From: Crambe crambe
Taxonomy: Eukaryota > Porifera > Demospongiae > Poecilosclerida > Crambeidae
Assembly: GCA_963924555.1 (NCBI GenBank)
Contig: OZ004595.1
Coordinates: 2,790,001 to 2,854,000 of the forward strand
Length of the DNA stretch: 64,000 nt
Direction: 5' to 3'
Shown here: positions 32,301 to 43,207 of the stretch, piece by piece
Numbering within the stretch: position 1 is the first letter of the stretch
Layout: every line of letters begins with the position of its first letter
Program-made: the position numbers and the translations under genes
The notes under the pieces: model-generated
The model's input: the letters and a program-made list of their open reading frames with translations, nothing else
Told to the model about the DNA's origin: nothing
Database searches by the model: none

Positions 32301-34828
32301 CTTTATACGCTTTTGGTCAATGAATCCACGGTCCGGATCCATGTCGAAAGAATCCATTTTTTTCTCGCAATCTTCTCTAACTTGGTCAGCCCCCTTCAGT
32401 AACCTCTTGTACATTGCATATTCGCTGTTTGGAACATTCTTGAGCGTTTGCTTGACATTATACAAAGTGTACTTCTGGATCTTTTCATTCCTACTCCTCC
32501 CTCCAATCCTGATCAACCTTAGGTTCGGATCATCGTGCAAATCAAGAATCCCTTCAAGGAATTGATCAAGGGCATGGTTTGTGAAGCACATGATGAGGAT
32601 CGGAGATACCTGGGTATGTAAATGAGCCATACGACCCTTGTTACCCATTTGACCAATGTGAACTGGATTAGGTCTAGTGAAATTTGAATTCCAAGCATGC
32701 TGATTTTTCAACAGAGTTTGCACGATTTTTAAGCCGATGTATGTTTTCCCTGTCCCTGGAGGGCCTTGGATGACAGCAATTTCTTGTGTCAATGCCTTTT
32801 TGATAGCCAGTAGCTGAGATTCATCAAGCTGTGTCATTTCTACAGTCGGCCATTTAGCATCACTCATGATATCAACATGTGTGAACATGCCACTATTAGT
32901 AACACATGCTGTATAGCTTCGAGCCTGAGCTTGAGTTTTCAATGTCTCCTTCTTTATGATAAACTGGATGTCATAGGTGGAAGAACGATGATCAAGATAT
33001 TCAGGGTGGCTGACCTTTTCACACTCATTGTAAATAAGGTAATTGGTAAACCGCATTGTGTTAACTTCTGCTGTCTGCAAGCTTTTGAGTATGTGTTTAC
33101 TAGCTTCAAAGTAAGCTAGTGACTCCACCATTACAAACTCTTTTTTAAGACGTTGATAAGCTACTAGTTCAGCACCTCCCTGGAACATAACTTCAAGGTA
33201 ACCTCTGGATATCGTTCGTGGTTCTCTTTTAGATACCACAGCAAAGAAGACATTTTCTTTGAAGTTGTTGGGGGACAGGCACAAGAGGGAACCAAAGATG
33301 AGTCGTTTTGAGTGCTCCCAATTGCAGTATTTTAGACGACTCACATCAAATTGAATTTTGTGACACAATCCTGTCCTTGTGAACACAGGTTCTTTTACTA
33401 AAACATTGTTATAGACTCTCACATTACGTAAATTCAATCCTTTCTTTCCCTCTAAGTAGTCACTTATGCCCTTACGAAGGGGGGATATGAAATCTTCTCT
33501 CAGCAAGCGGAACTGCACATCGTAATAATGCATCCAGTCCTCATATGCCCCCTCAACTATATTTGGTCTCAACTTGTAAGGAGGTTTTGGGTCACTCACT
33601 TCTTCCCACTTTGGAAGGATTTGGACTGTTCGATACTCTGAATTATCCCATTTTTTCAAAGGTGTGTGCTTCGAATCAATTCTATTGACACGTTCCTTGT
33701 TTTTCATCATTCTACGTAAGTCCAATAATTCCTTCACTTTGGGTAGTAGTGTTTCCTTATTTGAAAGATGATCAATTTCAATGAGAGTTTCAACAGTTTG
33801 ATAAAGCTCATCCAAAGGTAATATGCTCCAACAAACACTTGGAAGCTTAACTAACAGACACTTGAAGAACTCACATAAAGTCCCAATACTTTGCTCGATA
33901 TTGAAACTTGACTTTCCAAGACTTTTCAATATGGTGTCTTTAACGTACACTTTAAGACCATTCTGAAAAATTGGACATCGATTACTAAATACTTCTCCCA
34001 AAATATTTATAGCTTTTTGTGGAGGGACAGCCTCCACGTGAGGTGACCCATGGCGGTACGATGTAGGGGAATGTACATGTGTGTGTGTATAATTTTGTAT
34101 CACCATGTGTAATGAGTGTATGTATCTATGTATGTATGTAATTCTGTAATCACCACATGCCCTTTATGTTCGTGTAATTCTGTATCATCTTGTGTATGTG
34201 TTAATCCTTGTTCCTGCATGTTCTAATCATTATTGTGTCACCTCTCATCAATGTCTTATGTGTGTGTGAATATGTTGTATGTGTTGATGAACTCGGGTTC
34301 CAGAACCTTCCATGGCTGTTCTATTTATAGTGTGTGTGTTACTATGTTTAGTTTGACGAGGTGAAGGGTATAAAAGTATCCACCTCATTTCTGTCAAGTG
34401 ATTTTTGTCTTACTCAAGTGAATAATAATTTAATACTTATCTATTCCTGATCCTGCGCTGGGTAAAACTAGCTGGGGCCATAGACAGAATCCTGGTGGCA
34501 GCAACCCTCTTACGTGGCGGCAACTGACGGAGCTTAAACCCTCCAGCTCATCCCCCCACACTTTTGAACACAAGTCACCATTCTCTTCAGTAAGACCATG
34601 AGATACTTTGAGAAGGATTTGAATAACAATGTCAAATTTGATACTGCAAATATCTGTTTTTTCCAGGGTGCTTTGAAATCTTTTAATTTCATTTGACAAG
34701 ACCTTAATCAACTGGGATGCATTGCTTTTAGCAAAAGCGGCAATATCATTTCGAGAAAATGTAGAAAGTTCATACCCATGAGGCTTGCTATTAGGTTTTG
34801 ATTTTGGTCCTTTCTGTCGTGAACTCAT
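26358..34828 (-). CDS. ZNFX1-like helicase with expanded NFX1 zinc-finger array (damaged or re-spliced copy)
   Basis: Minus strand, about 2296 codons if spliced as I propose: 34828-34514, 34031-30882, 30820-27682, 27502-27419, 26612-26466, 26413-26358 (all GT/AG, phases fit). The helicase has Walker A GPPGTGKT (32765-32742), an acidic insert, VEEAAEV motif II, GDHKQLRPKP, QHRMRPE and VDDFQGEEND. Motif VI is scrambled by a 2-base frameshift (30919-30931). Then come many NFX1-type fingers (CGH cores) in two tandem series of about 55 and about 31 residues, and an RZ-type finger (SWRRCDRNHYYC ... CPEC). The last three small exons give a tail rich in Ala, Thr and Lys with KKKRRKTK and KKLKGRKRRKK. 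A 504-bp insertion (34037-34540) splits the first coding exon. ZNFX1 relatives bind RNA in antiviral or small-RNA pathways. Alternatively this is a young pseudogene. Exons 4-6 are well supported by phase; rescue of the two lesions by splicing is inference. Confidence 0.7.
26474..26520 (-). repeat. CAG/CTG-rich triplet run in exon 5 of the ZNFX1-like gene
   Basis: An imperfect GCA/ACA triplet run read on the minus strand encodes the alternating Ala/Thr/Val segment before the last splice site. It keeps frame. It is probably low-complexity expansion rather than a folded part. Confidence 0.7.
29560..29880 (-). repeat. Coding tandem repeat: 93-base zinc-finger units
   Basis: Four neighbouring units each encode a module of the form CT-x-C-x-KEL-CGHTA-x-x-CS-x-D-x-x-Q. 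At the DNA level phrases such as CCACAA-GTAATTCCTT and TGATTGGGGTCT recur every 93 bases or so with few changes, implying recent unit duplication within the finger array. Confidence 0.85.
30919..30931 (-). other. Frameshifting AC/GT tract in helicase motif VI
   Basis: On the minus strand the codons for ENRVCV run into six GT units. With five units the next codons would read ALSRAK, the motif VI sequence kept in the neighbouring paralog (VALSRAKMG). The extra unit gives VLLSLVPS instead, followed by a stop at 30864. See the finding on the adjacent 61-base intron candidate. Confidence 0.85.
34037..34540 (+). mobile_element. 504-bp retroelement-like insertion in the ZNFX1-like gene
   Basis: It is flanked by 5-base direct repeats CTCCA (34032-34036 and 34541-34545). 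Removing the insertion and one repeat joins the coding sequence in frame (DELE followed by AVPPQK), so this is a precise insertion into an exon. The + strand of the insert has a TATA-like GGGTATAAAAG at 34366-34376, an AATAATAA stretch near 34421 and TGGTGGCAGCAACC at 34493-34506, which resembles a retroelement primer-binding site. That points to an LTR-type or short LTR-derived element, but no TG...CA borders or internal genes are clear. Confidence 0.65.
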
Positions 34829-35192
34829 TTTTGATGTGCTGCATTATAAAATTGTTTAATTATAAACTTTTGTCCGATATAGTTTGCACAGGTTATAATT
34901 TATAATGACACAATAATGAAGAAACTACTGTAAGTCAACACAAACTAAGCAGTAAAAATAGTGATATAGCTATAAAGAGTATAAGCAAAAATTATTATTT
35001 CCATAAGTATCCTATAAAGTGGACTTAGCCTTAACTGGTACAAGTTTGTTTTTTTTTGTTTTTTTTTGTTTTTTTTGTTTGTTTTTTGTTGTTGTTGTTT
35101 TTTGTATTATTTTATTCGTTTTTTTTTTGTTTTGTTTTTTTTGGTTTTAAAAATTTTTTTTTCTTTTTTCTCTTTTTTGTATACTAAGTAAG
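34829..35192. other. Short gap between the two ZNFX1-like genes, with T-rich tract
   Basis: A gap of 364 bases separates the end of the upstream minus gene from the start of the downstream one. Positions 35043-35175 are almost pure T with scattered G (A-rich on the coding strand, so in the 3' UTR or a retroposed tail). At about 34845 the minus strand reads ATGCAG before the ATG, a possible acceptor of a 5' UTR intron. Confidence 0.6.
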
Positions 35193-38100
35193 TTAGATCC
35201 TGAGTCGAGCCATCTGAGCTGGATCTAAGTTTGCGATATTGGCAGCATCTGACCATGCTGCATATTGCGAACCATCCATTTCTCCAGCATGCCTGTTTCC
35301 TTCAGCAAGCCTGTGACCTTCTCCTCCTATGATGCTCCCGCAGTCTGGACAGCGGGACCTCTGGGTAGCCCCACCACATTCCCCTATGCAGTAGTAGTGG
35401 CCGTTGGGACACTTGTACCAGTGTCCTTTCGAAAGACCGATGACCGACACAATCTTAATTCTCTCTTCTACTGTTAATGCATCCATTCTATACTTAATGA
35501 TCATCTCTCTTATTAACCTCGTAACTCCTTCTTCCTGCTCTTCACTCATCTTTGCATTCTTCCACCCACAGTAATGGACCTCTTTGATGTTCTCAGTGAT
35601 TGTCTTGAGGTCATTTGACAAAATTTTGATCTGTTTCTCTCGTATTTTGCTGAGCAGTTCTAAAAGCTTTGCCGAACATGTCAGTCGACGTAATTCACAC
35701 AAACAATCAGAGATTTCCTGAGCTGATAAAAACTCCTGCATCAAAAATTTTTTCAGGACTTCCAACTCCTCTTGGATATACTCTGGACTACAACCTGAGA
35801 TATTGAGTTTACCATAGAGTGGTTTCAAGTTAGCATCCAGGATTTTAAGCTTCTGTATTTTGGGCAAAATGGTAAGTTGCACTTCCAACGTGGCGGCACG
35901 GAAAGAATTAGTGGAACTACTCTTCTGCTCTTTTTCTTTTTTGATGGCTAGAAGCTCAGCCCTGATGAATGATGTATCATTGAGATCTTTGATTTCTGCC
36001 TTCATCTCTTGCCATTTTGATGACAAGTTTGACGAAGCTTCAATTTGTTTATACTTGATAGCATTAACGTCCTTCAATACTTCTTTGATGATGTCACCAT
36101 ACCTGAGAGACTTGCGTATTGGAGTCTTACATCTTGGGCACACTTTAAACAACACTTGATTAGACTCTGGAGGCATATCAGGATCAGATTGAGATCCTGA
36201 AGTATCAGTCCGCATCCACTGATCAAGACCAGAGACTTCAAAGATGTGGTTGCAATCTCGAAGCTCAATAAATCGGGCATCATCCTCATCTTCACTTCCA
36301 AAGAAAATCTCACACACTTCATCTCTGTTACACACTCGACACTTGCTGGGACATCTTTCTCCACAGAGACCAATACATTCATGGCCACATTTCAATACCT
36401 TTTTGCAAGGCTTGTTACAAGGGGGACGGTTGCAAGGCTGACCGCAAGGCTTTGTACACTTGAAGTGAGGACACCTCCACTCACATTTCTCCAGGCAAGG
36501 TGTACAAGGTTCAAAGCACTTCTTGGGGCATTGACTGTGGATGCAGTAGTTGTTGCAAGGCTTCAAACAAGGAGGACAGATGGAGGCACAGGGAAAGTCA
36601 CAGGGATGGCCACACACTAAGTCACGACCACATTGTTGCTTGCACTTCATGTGCAAACGTCCCTGTTGACATTTGCCACATGTGCCAACACATTTATCAC
36701 CACATTCCAGTATTTGACCACATTTCATTGTGCAAACCACTAAGCTGGGATCTTTGAAGCAAGGAACCATCACAGTATGCCCACAGGGAAGTAGTTTTTT
36801 AACACCTACTTTGCAATGGATAGAACAAGGTTGTGAGCATTTATTTTGGCACTGATGACCACAAGGAAGCATTTCTTCACAAAGAATGGAGCAAACTATC
36901 GCTTCAAGGTCAGCTGAGCAGCGAACTGTAACGGGATGACCGCATGCAAGGATTTTTGACACATTTTGAGAGCAAGGCACACACATGCCATTCTTCTTGC
37001 ACTGATAGCACTTTCCTTTGCAGTTGTGCCCACATCTCAAAGGCTTCATGCAGACTTTAGTGCAGGTATGATACAGGTGCTCTCTGTCCTTTGGATGACA
37101 GATTCGGTGACATGCATGACCACACTCCAATCTGGTCCCACAGATTTTAGAGCATCCTCCCTCTGGACGTTTTCTGAAATCTTCTGGTTTGGATGCTACT
37201 GATTTATCATCTGGATGCACAACACAATGAAGTGGTAAGCCATTTCCAATGCAATTTTGTTTCTGAAGGCCTTGCAATATCTCGGGCCACTTGGTGTCAA
37301 ATTTATTAGTGAGCATGGCTAGATTACCAATCACATAGAGCCCCATCTTAGCTCTAGATAGAGCAACACAGACACGATTTTCAACCTTTAAGAAACCAAT
37401 TTTATCATCGGAATTACTTCGAACGAGAGATAGCAGTATTATTTCATTCTCTTCTCCTTGAAAGTCATCAACAGCTGCCACACGTACTCCTTCAAAGTCT
37501 TCCCTCTTCATTCTCTTTCTCAGTTCAAAGAGCTGACCTCGATACATGGTAAGGATGGTAATTTCATCGGGAGGATAGCCTTGCTTCAAAAGGTAGTGAC
37601 AGAGTTCGACTGTGTACTCGGCTTCGAATAAGTTGACCTTTGATAACATGTCACGGAACTGATTTTTCTCTTCAGGATGGCTGTGGTTGATAAAGAAGAC
37701 ATCTTTGCTTACTCCTTTCACATGTTTGTACTTCTTCACCACATCAGCATCAATGAGATGGTCATAAATGCTTGGATGGATGAGTCTGGATATTTCAGGC
37801 CGCATTCTGTGTTGGATTTCCAAAGAAGCATAGGAGAAATCATTATCAGCCAATCTTTCAAAGAGTGAAACTGCTAAGTTGTGATCCTTTTCTAGATCGT
37901 AACAAGTTGGCTTTGGGCGGAGTTGCTTGTGATCTCCGATCATGATCAGCTGTTGTACACTGGGGGCAAGAGATGTGATTATGTGTGCTTCCAAGACTTC
38001 AGCAGCTTCTTCAAAGATAACAATCTTTGGGTGAAGATTTTTCAACACGTGGTGATACTTGGCAGCCCCCGTAGTGGTCATCCCAACAATATCTGCTCCT

Positions 38101-40706
38101 CTTGCTACAAAGCTATCCACATCTCTCTGGCATTCACTGTGTGCTTTGCATGCTTCATTGTAAGCAGCTGCTCGCTGATTAACTCTGTCCTTGCAGTGTT
38201 TTGTGTATTCATTCATCCAATACATATACAACTGCCACTTCTGTTTGCTGTTTAGCCTCCACAGGTTCCTCACTTGAGCAGCTTCTTCTTTTGTCATAGG
38301 CTTGTTTTTGAAGCCTTGATTTATCAACTTCTTCCTTTTTGCACCAGACAACTGAACTGTTGTCCACCCATCCTGAGTTTTGGCATTGCTTCGGCGAGAT
38401 TTCTGAGATTGTTGGGCATTGGGTTCTGGTGTGACAGTCTTTCTTGATAACTCCACAACCTCCCCTTCAATCATTCGTCCTTCTTCGAGGACACGGGCCT
38501 CAGCATCCACCTCGATCAGTTCAGCTTCGTCCTCTCCATCTTCATCCTCCAAATTAGCAGCTAGTACTTTGTCTGGAAACGGTTCTGGATCATCAGCTGC
38601 TAGCCCCATAAAATTGGAGTCCTGTTCTGATTCTGAGTACCAGAGTCCAAGCCATATCTCGACTTCTTTCTTTGCTTCTGAAGTTGCTCCATATTTCAAT
38701 TGCTCATAATGCAACGGATCCATCACTTGAACAAGATAGGATAAACCGATAATATTATTTTTTGATTCTGCGTCACACATTTTCATCACTTGGTCAATGG
38801 ATTCCTGGTCATTGTTCATGACAGTACGTGTTGTGGAAACATCTCGATGCAAACGATGTGGCAATTGTCTACTAGCACGACAGTCCCGAACTTTTGTGCT
38901 GAGAATACATTCGGCTAAAACTTCACTTTTGCATCGACCACCAACACGAATTATGTTTGGTGGTTCATCATTGATTGGAATTTCGTGAATAATTTCTAGG
39001 AATTGATCCAGGGCATGGTTAGTGTAGCACACCACAAGAATGGGAGAGGCCTTTTCAGGATCCCAAACTGTACGATTTTTAAGGTAGGCTTCCACAATTT
39101 TCAAGCCAATGAAAGTCTTACCTGTGCCTGGTGGACCTTGGATCACCGATACTTCTTGACTGAGTGCCATCTTGAGAGCACGAAGCTGAGATTCATCAAG
39201 TCCTGTTTTATCCACACTGGGCCAGTTGGAGGATTTCGTTACGTCAAAGTGAGGCATTGCCCGTCTTCTCTTTTCACCTGATTTCTTAAGAATGTCACTC
39301 ATGTCGAAAATCGGTGGTCTTTGAGGTATGTTCAGAAATGCTGGAGTCTCAACATTACATAACTGGCAATCAACAATATAGCTCTTCATTGGCAATACAT
39401 CAGGAAATCTAGACATCTCCTGCAAGCCTTCAAGCACATGACGATAGGCTTCAAAGTAAGCTGTTGATTCGACCATCTTGAATGATTCTGTAGGGTCAAT
39501 TCGAAAGCCGTTGACATCATTTTCGAATTTGATAGTGAGCAATCCATCTTTGAGAGTTTTAGGATCCCTCTTAACGACTGTTGCAAAGAACATACATTTA
39601 TCGAAATCATCATTTGAGAGACACAATAAAGATCCGAAAATCAGCCTTCTGGAATGTTCCCAATTGATATGCTTCAGCTTGGTTGAGTCGAAACGAAGCT
39701 GGAATCCCATGCCAGTGAAGAGGCAGACTGGATTCAGGATTTTAGCATTTTCATATATGTGGATATCAGCAGTTCTTAGAGTAGAACCAGAATCACAGTA
39801 CACTGAGATTCCTTTTCTCAAAGGTTGGATAAAATCTTCACGAAGGAGCCGGAATTGCACATCAAAGTAATGCTGCCAGCTTTTGTATGCACCTTTAATT
39901 TTGTTACTCCTGAGAAAAACCTTACTTGAGTGCATCTCTTCCAGTGTGGGCAGTATTGGTAGCTCAGTGAAAGGTTCGGGAGGTTCAGGTTCAGCAGTAT
40001 TAGAGTGCTTTTCCTTGTTCTTACTCATCCTCTCCTTAATAGCCGCTGATCTAGCTAATTTAAAGGCAGATTTTAAATTATCGAACTTAGCCATGACAAC
40101 TTGCATTCTTTCTCCCATTTCAGTTAATTCCCTTATAGTTTCTTCCATGACAGTCACAGGATATGTTGAGAAAACTGTTGTTGGAACAGTATTGATTGCC
40201 ACTAGACCTATGTCTACAAGATAGCTAATATAACGAGGGTTTTCTCTTCTGATATGGTCACGAGTTTCCAATGCCATATTTTTGAGGAGCTGATCGATTT
40301 TCATCATGAATGAAGCATATTCACCACTAGCTGATAAAATCTGTGCCAGCATCATTGAAGCAGCTCTCTGGTCTTCACAGCTTGTGAGCAAATGCAGAAG
40401 CTTGATCAATTGCTTCAATTTCAAGGGATGATTGCAGTATCGCTGATTCTTGTAAGTATTCAAGAACTTTGCTTCATTATCATTAACACTTGCTAGCACT
40501 TCATTAGAATCGATACTTCCAGATAAGGTTCGAAGTTCCTCATCCGATAGGCAGAATGTGTTACCACCACCATGCTGCCTGATGCCACCGTCTCGTCCCC
40601 GTCCCCGTCCACCCCTACCACCCCTACCACGCTTCCTACCATGACCACCACGAACACTTCCATCACCTTCACCCTCCCATCCCCAACCTTCACCACCCCC
40701 TGCCAT
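35193..40706 (-). CDS. ZNFX1: ZNFX1-like NFX1-type zinc-finger helicase, intact
   Basis: A single uninterrupted 1837-codon minus frame. Residues 1-45 are a Gly/Arg-rich RGG-type stretch. About 50-230 are helical, like the ARM-type N-terminus of ZNFX1. The UPF1-like superfamily 1 helicase spans about 500-1165: Walker A GPPGTGKT near 524, FEEAAE near 898, GDHKQLRPKP, QHRMRPE, VDDFQGEENE and motif VI ALSRAK, with an acidic insert in between. NFX1-type zinc fingers (C-x-CGH-C patterns) cover about 1180-1460. An RZ finger (GHWYKCPNGHYYC ... CPDCGSIIGG) lies near 1761-1790, as in ZNFX1 and RNF213. In animals ZNFX1 senses double-stranded RNA or works in small-RNA inheritance; a similar RNA role here is inference. 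An in-frame stop lies just upstream of the ATG, and TTTGTGCAG before 40741 looks like the acceptor of a 5' UTR intron. All motifs are intact, unlike the downstream paralog. Confidence 0.92.
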   Translation of the reverse strand: MAGGGEGWGWEGEGDGSVRGGHGRKRGRGGRGGRGRGRDGGIRQHGGGNTFCLSDEELRTLSGSIDSNEVLASVNDNEAKFLNTYKNQRYCNHPLKLKQLIKLLHLLTSCEDQRAASMMLAQILSASGEYASFMMKIDQLLKNMALETRDHIRRENPRYISYLVDIGLVAINTVPTTVFSTYPVTVMEETIRELTEMGERMQVVMAKFDNLKSAFKLARSAAIKERMSKNKEKHSNTAEPEPPEPFTELPILPTLEEMHSSKVFLRSNKIKGAYKSWQHYFDVQFRLLREDFIQPLRKGISVYCDSGSTLRTADIHIYENAKILNPVCLFTGMGFQLRFDSTKLKHINWEHSRRLIFGSLLCLSNDDFDKCMFFATVVKRDPKTLKDGLLTIKFENDVNGFRIDPTESFKMVESTAYFEAYRHVLEGLQEMSRFPDVLPMKSYIVDCQLCNVETPAFLNIPQRPPIFDMSDILKKSGEKRRRAMPHFDVTKSSNWPSVDKTGLDESQLRALKMALSQEVSVIQGPPGTGKTFIGLKIVEAYLKNRTVWDPEKASPILVVCYTNHALDQFLEIIHEIPINDEPPNIIRVGGRCKSEVLAECILSTKVRDCRASRQLPHRLHRDVSTTRTVMNNDQESIDQVMKMCDAESKNNIIGLSYLVQVMDPLHYEQLKYGATSEAKKEVEIWLGLWYSESEQDSNFMGLAADDPEPFPDKVLAANLEDEDGEDEAELIEVDAEARVLEEGRMIEGEVVELSRKTVTPEPNAQQSQKSRRSNAKTQDGWTTVQLSGAKRKKLINQGFKNKPMTKEEAAQVRNLWRLNSKQKWQLYMYWMNEYTKHCKDRVNQRAAAYNEACKAHSECQRDVDSFVARGADIVGMTTTGAAKYHHVLKNLHPKIVIFEEAAEVLEAHIITSLAPSVQQLIMIGDHKQLRPKPTCYDLEKDHNLAVSLFERLADNDFSYASLEIQHRMRPEISRLIHPSIYDHLIDADVVKKYKHVKGVSKDVFFINHSHPEEKNQFRDMLSKVNLFEAEYTVELCHYLLKQGYPPDEITILTMYRGQLFELRKRMKREDFEGVRVAAVDDFQGEENEIILLSLVRSNSDDKIGFLKVENRVCVALSRAKMGLYVIGNLAMLTNKFDTKWPEILQGLQKQNCIGNGLPLHCVVHPDDKSVASKPEDFRKRPEGGCSKICGTRLECGHACHRICHPKDREHLYHTCTKVCMKPLRCGHNCKGKCYQCKKNGMCVPCSQNVSKILACGHPVTVRCSADLEAIVCSILCEEMLPCGHQCQNKCSQPCSIHCKVGVKKLLPCGHTVMVPCFKDPSLVVCTMKCGQILECGDKCVGTCGKCQQGRLHMKCKQQCGRDLVCGHPCDFPCASICPPCLKPCNNYCIHSQCPKKCFEPCTPCLEKCEWRCPHFKCTKPCGQPCNRPPCNKPCKKVLKCGHECIGLCGERCPSKCRVCNRDEVCEIFFGSEDEDDARFIELRDCNHIFEVSGLDQWMRTDTSGSQSDPDMPPESNQVLFKVCPRCKTPIRKSLRYGDIIKEVLKDVNAIKYKQIEASSNLSSKWQEMKAEIKDLNDTSFIRAELLAIKKEKEQKSSSTNSFRAATLEVQLTILPKIQKLKILDANLKPLYGKLNISGCSPEYIQEELEVLKKFLMQEFLSAQEISDCLCELRRLTCSAKLLELLSKIREKQIKILSNDLKTITENIKEVHYCGWKNAKMSEEQEEGVTRLIREMIIKYRMDALTVEERIKIVSVIGLSKGHWYKCPNGHYYCIGECGGATQRSRCPDCGSIIGGEGHRLAEGNRHAGEMDGSQYAAWSDAANIANLDPAQMARLRI

Positions 40707-40741
40707 GCCCTTTTCTTGATCACACCAAGAGGATTATTGTC

Positions 40742-41294
40742 CTGCACAAAACAATTAACTATGATTTTAGCACTGCACTTTCTAATAATGAAGCTACAGT
40801 ATATAGTTCTTAACTTTTGAGGAGCTAAAATTTTAGTGGGTTTTTTTCCCCACAGATTTACAAGTAACATGAAAGTTAAACTCTGCAAAAAGTTAAAGAT
40901 TAATATAGAATGACCTTTGACCTCCATCTGGCCACATGCACGTGCCACACAATAAAAAATTTAGAGCTATTATTTTGTTTGACTCCAGAAAAAACTAGTC
41001 AAATCTTCTTGGGTAGCTCAATTTCCACCTACTGTATGACTTCCAAGCTGTATAGCAGTGATTAAAGATGACTCAGTCTTCCCCAATGCTAGGGCTCCAT
41101 ACACTTTGATTAAAAATAATCGATTGAGGGTGCAGTTATTCTTATGTGACTGAGCATGTGCACTCTGTACCCTATGATGCAACGGCGAATTTATTTTAGC
41201 AAAATTTAAATGGCTAAGTTGAGCTCCCCAAAAACTTAGGGTCACAAGTGAAAGGGAAAAAAATGCATGCTAAATTAAAAGGCCATGTAGGGTT
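40742..41294. other. 5' flank of the intact ZNFX1-like gene
   Basis: AT-rich, no long frame and no repeat recognised. It probably contains a 5' UTR exon and promoter, but no core motif is clear. Confidence 0.4.
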
Positions 41295-41985
41295 TTGAAG
41301 TCTTCTTCTGTTGTTCATTAACAATCTCCCCAATGCTTAGTGGGTCCACACTATACTTTGTAGAGGTGATGTCCACATATCACCACTTCAAAGAATAAAA
41401 TAGCATGCTAAGTGCAGGTGGAATTAGGTGCACAGCATAAACCTTACCATCTAGAGTGATAAGCGCATGAGCTTATTAACCTGAGTCTGTGGTATACTAT
41501 TTCTGTGATCTCATTTTGTACATAGGTAAGTACATGTCTGTACATAGCTCTGTATGTGAGCAGACACAGTACAAAACAATATTACATACCAAGTAGTAAA
41601 ATAAATAATGTACTGTTTCTGCTCTTACATGCATCTTCAGGAAATTACATGCCATCTTCTCTTTCTCAGCCATGCATTGCTCAGCAAATGCTGGTAGTTC
41701 AGTAAGGCCAGCAGAACGGAGCACCATTTTTTCCCTAGCTATGTAATTAGATGTCACATACTATAACGTGACCCTTACCCAATTCACGCATGCTGGGAGA
41801 TAGTTCTAGAGCTTTAAAGCTAGCTTGTCAGCCATGAAAGCTTTGGAGATACACACTTTGTTTGCTGTTTATTAGTGGCTTGGTAAAGGAATTTGAAATC
41901 ACTGGTAGCAGTGCATAAAGCTGGTCTGAAGGGGGTATGTAGCTATCTTACAAAGACCAAGAACCTGATTTCTTTGTAAGTGAGA
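41295..41985 (+). repeat. Second copy of the left non-coding block
   Basis: Matches about 190-1500 in order and orientation, with deletions (for example the segment equal to 790-1360 is missing). It marks the start of the second unit of the large direct duplication. Positions 41986-42209 show no feature. Confidence 0.7.
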
Positions 41986-42209
41986 CGTCCTGAAGCGAGG
42001 CAACTTCGACAAGGTGTAGTTTACCCTCAGCTATAAGAATTTTTAGGATTAAAAAGTCACTTTAACTTTATTTGCATAATAAATTTTACTAGCCTTGAAG
42101 AAATATTTTGTAGCTACAAAATTTTGACGTAAGATTTACTTGCCTACCTAGTCCACCCTTACTTTTTGCCCTACTTCGGTCATCTTTAATACTGATGAGT
42201 TATTGGTAA

Positions 42210-42416
42210 CACTGTAAAAACAGGGGTGTCACGGCAACATGTATGAAAATAACACCAAAAATTTGTGGTATGTACAATAACACCTAAAAGGTACATTGGG
42301 GTGCCAAAGTGATACTGAAAGGTGTTATAGCTACATTGATGGTGTTATGACAACACTGGTGTCATTTTCACACAAAAATACACCATGACACCCCCATTTT
42401 TACAATACCTCTAAAT
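42210..42416. mobile_element. MITE with GTAAAAACAGGGGTGTCA ends
   Basis: Ends are inverted: CACTGTAAAAACAGGGGTGT left, TGACACCCCCATTTTTACA right. The interior has many ACACC/GGTGT motifs that can pair. It shares the CACTGTAAAAAC start with the element at 6424-6544, so they may be one family. Confidence 0.75.
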
Positions 42417-42508
42417 CAGGGCAACACATGAACTCTGACCTTTTATGTGTGTATTTGAAAATATCCGAAGCAATTATGTGCCAATTAGACCAGTGAATAT
42501 ATGTAAGA

Positions 42509-42612
42509 GTTAGAACACGGTAGTCTGGTGATTATGGCCAATAAACAACCAAATCTGAGGGCGCAGCCCGAGGATAAGGTTATTTATTTGGCAGGACTAC
42601 CATATTCTAACC
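42509..42612. mobile_element. Small inverted-repeat element
   Basis: The left end GTTAGAACACGGTAGTC is inverted at the right as GACTACCATATTCTAAC with two mismatches. About 104 bases, no coding capacity. Sequence from 42613 to 43207 shows nothing further. Confidence 0.6.
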
Positions 42613-43207
42613 ACTATATATCCCCAGGGCGTATGGTTACATTGGTCGGTCTGTAGTTTTAGCTAGCGTAGCTACCCCTTAGTTACGAAATAAAATGAAA
42701 ACTCCTGCCATGGCTTATCCCTCTCTTGATGTGTGGTTGTTCAGACACCAACTCTACGGAGCCTCATGCTCTCAAGCCCGTTTGAAAAGACTACGACGAG
42801 GCTCAATTCGAACTCCTCCCATGCCCACCAGACCCAGTTATTACCCGCCCACATTTTGTGTTTGCTAGCAACAGTGAACTAGCTAAGCTAGCGGAAGGTA
42901 TGACCCAACTCCAAATGGGCCTCAAATAATAATTTCTTCCAGTGGAAAATTGCAAGAAATTTCTTGTGACACAGTACCACATGACTTCTTCATTTTCCAA
43001 CAGTTAGCTGTAAACTACCCAGAGACAGAAATAGACTCTTTAGTAATAGTTAATGACAATGTTATCTGATCATTATCTTCATTATCATCTTCCAACAGTC
43101 AGCTTCAGAAAACCTAAAACTGTTGTTATTCATAGCCTGGGGAACAGTGTGTTTATGAGTAAGGGAGGGATTTATGACAGTAAGAGCACTTTTCTCTATG
43201 GGTATCA

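Noticed and set aside
39478..39870. Plus-strand 130-codon frame within the intact ZNFX1-like gene
   Set aside because: Antisense shadow of the helicase region with no independent support.
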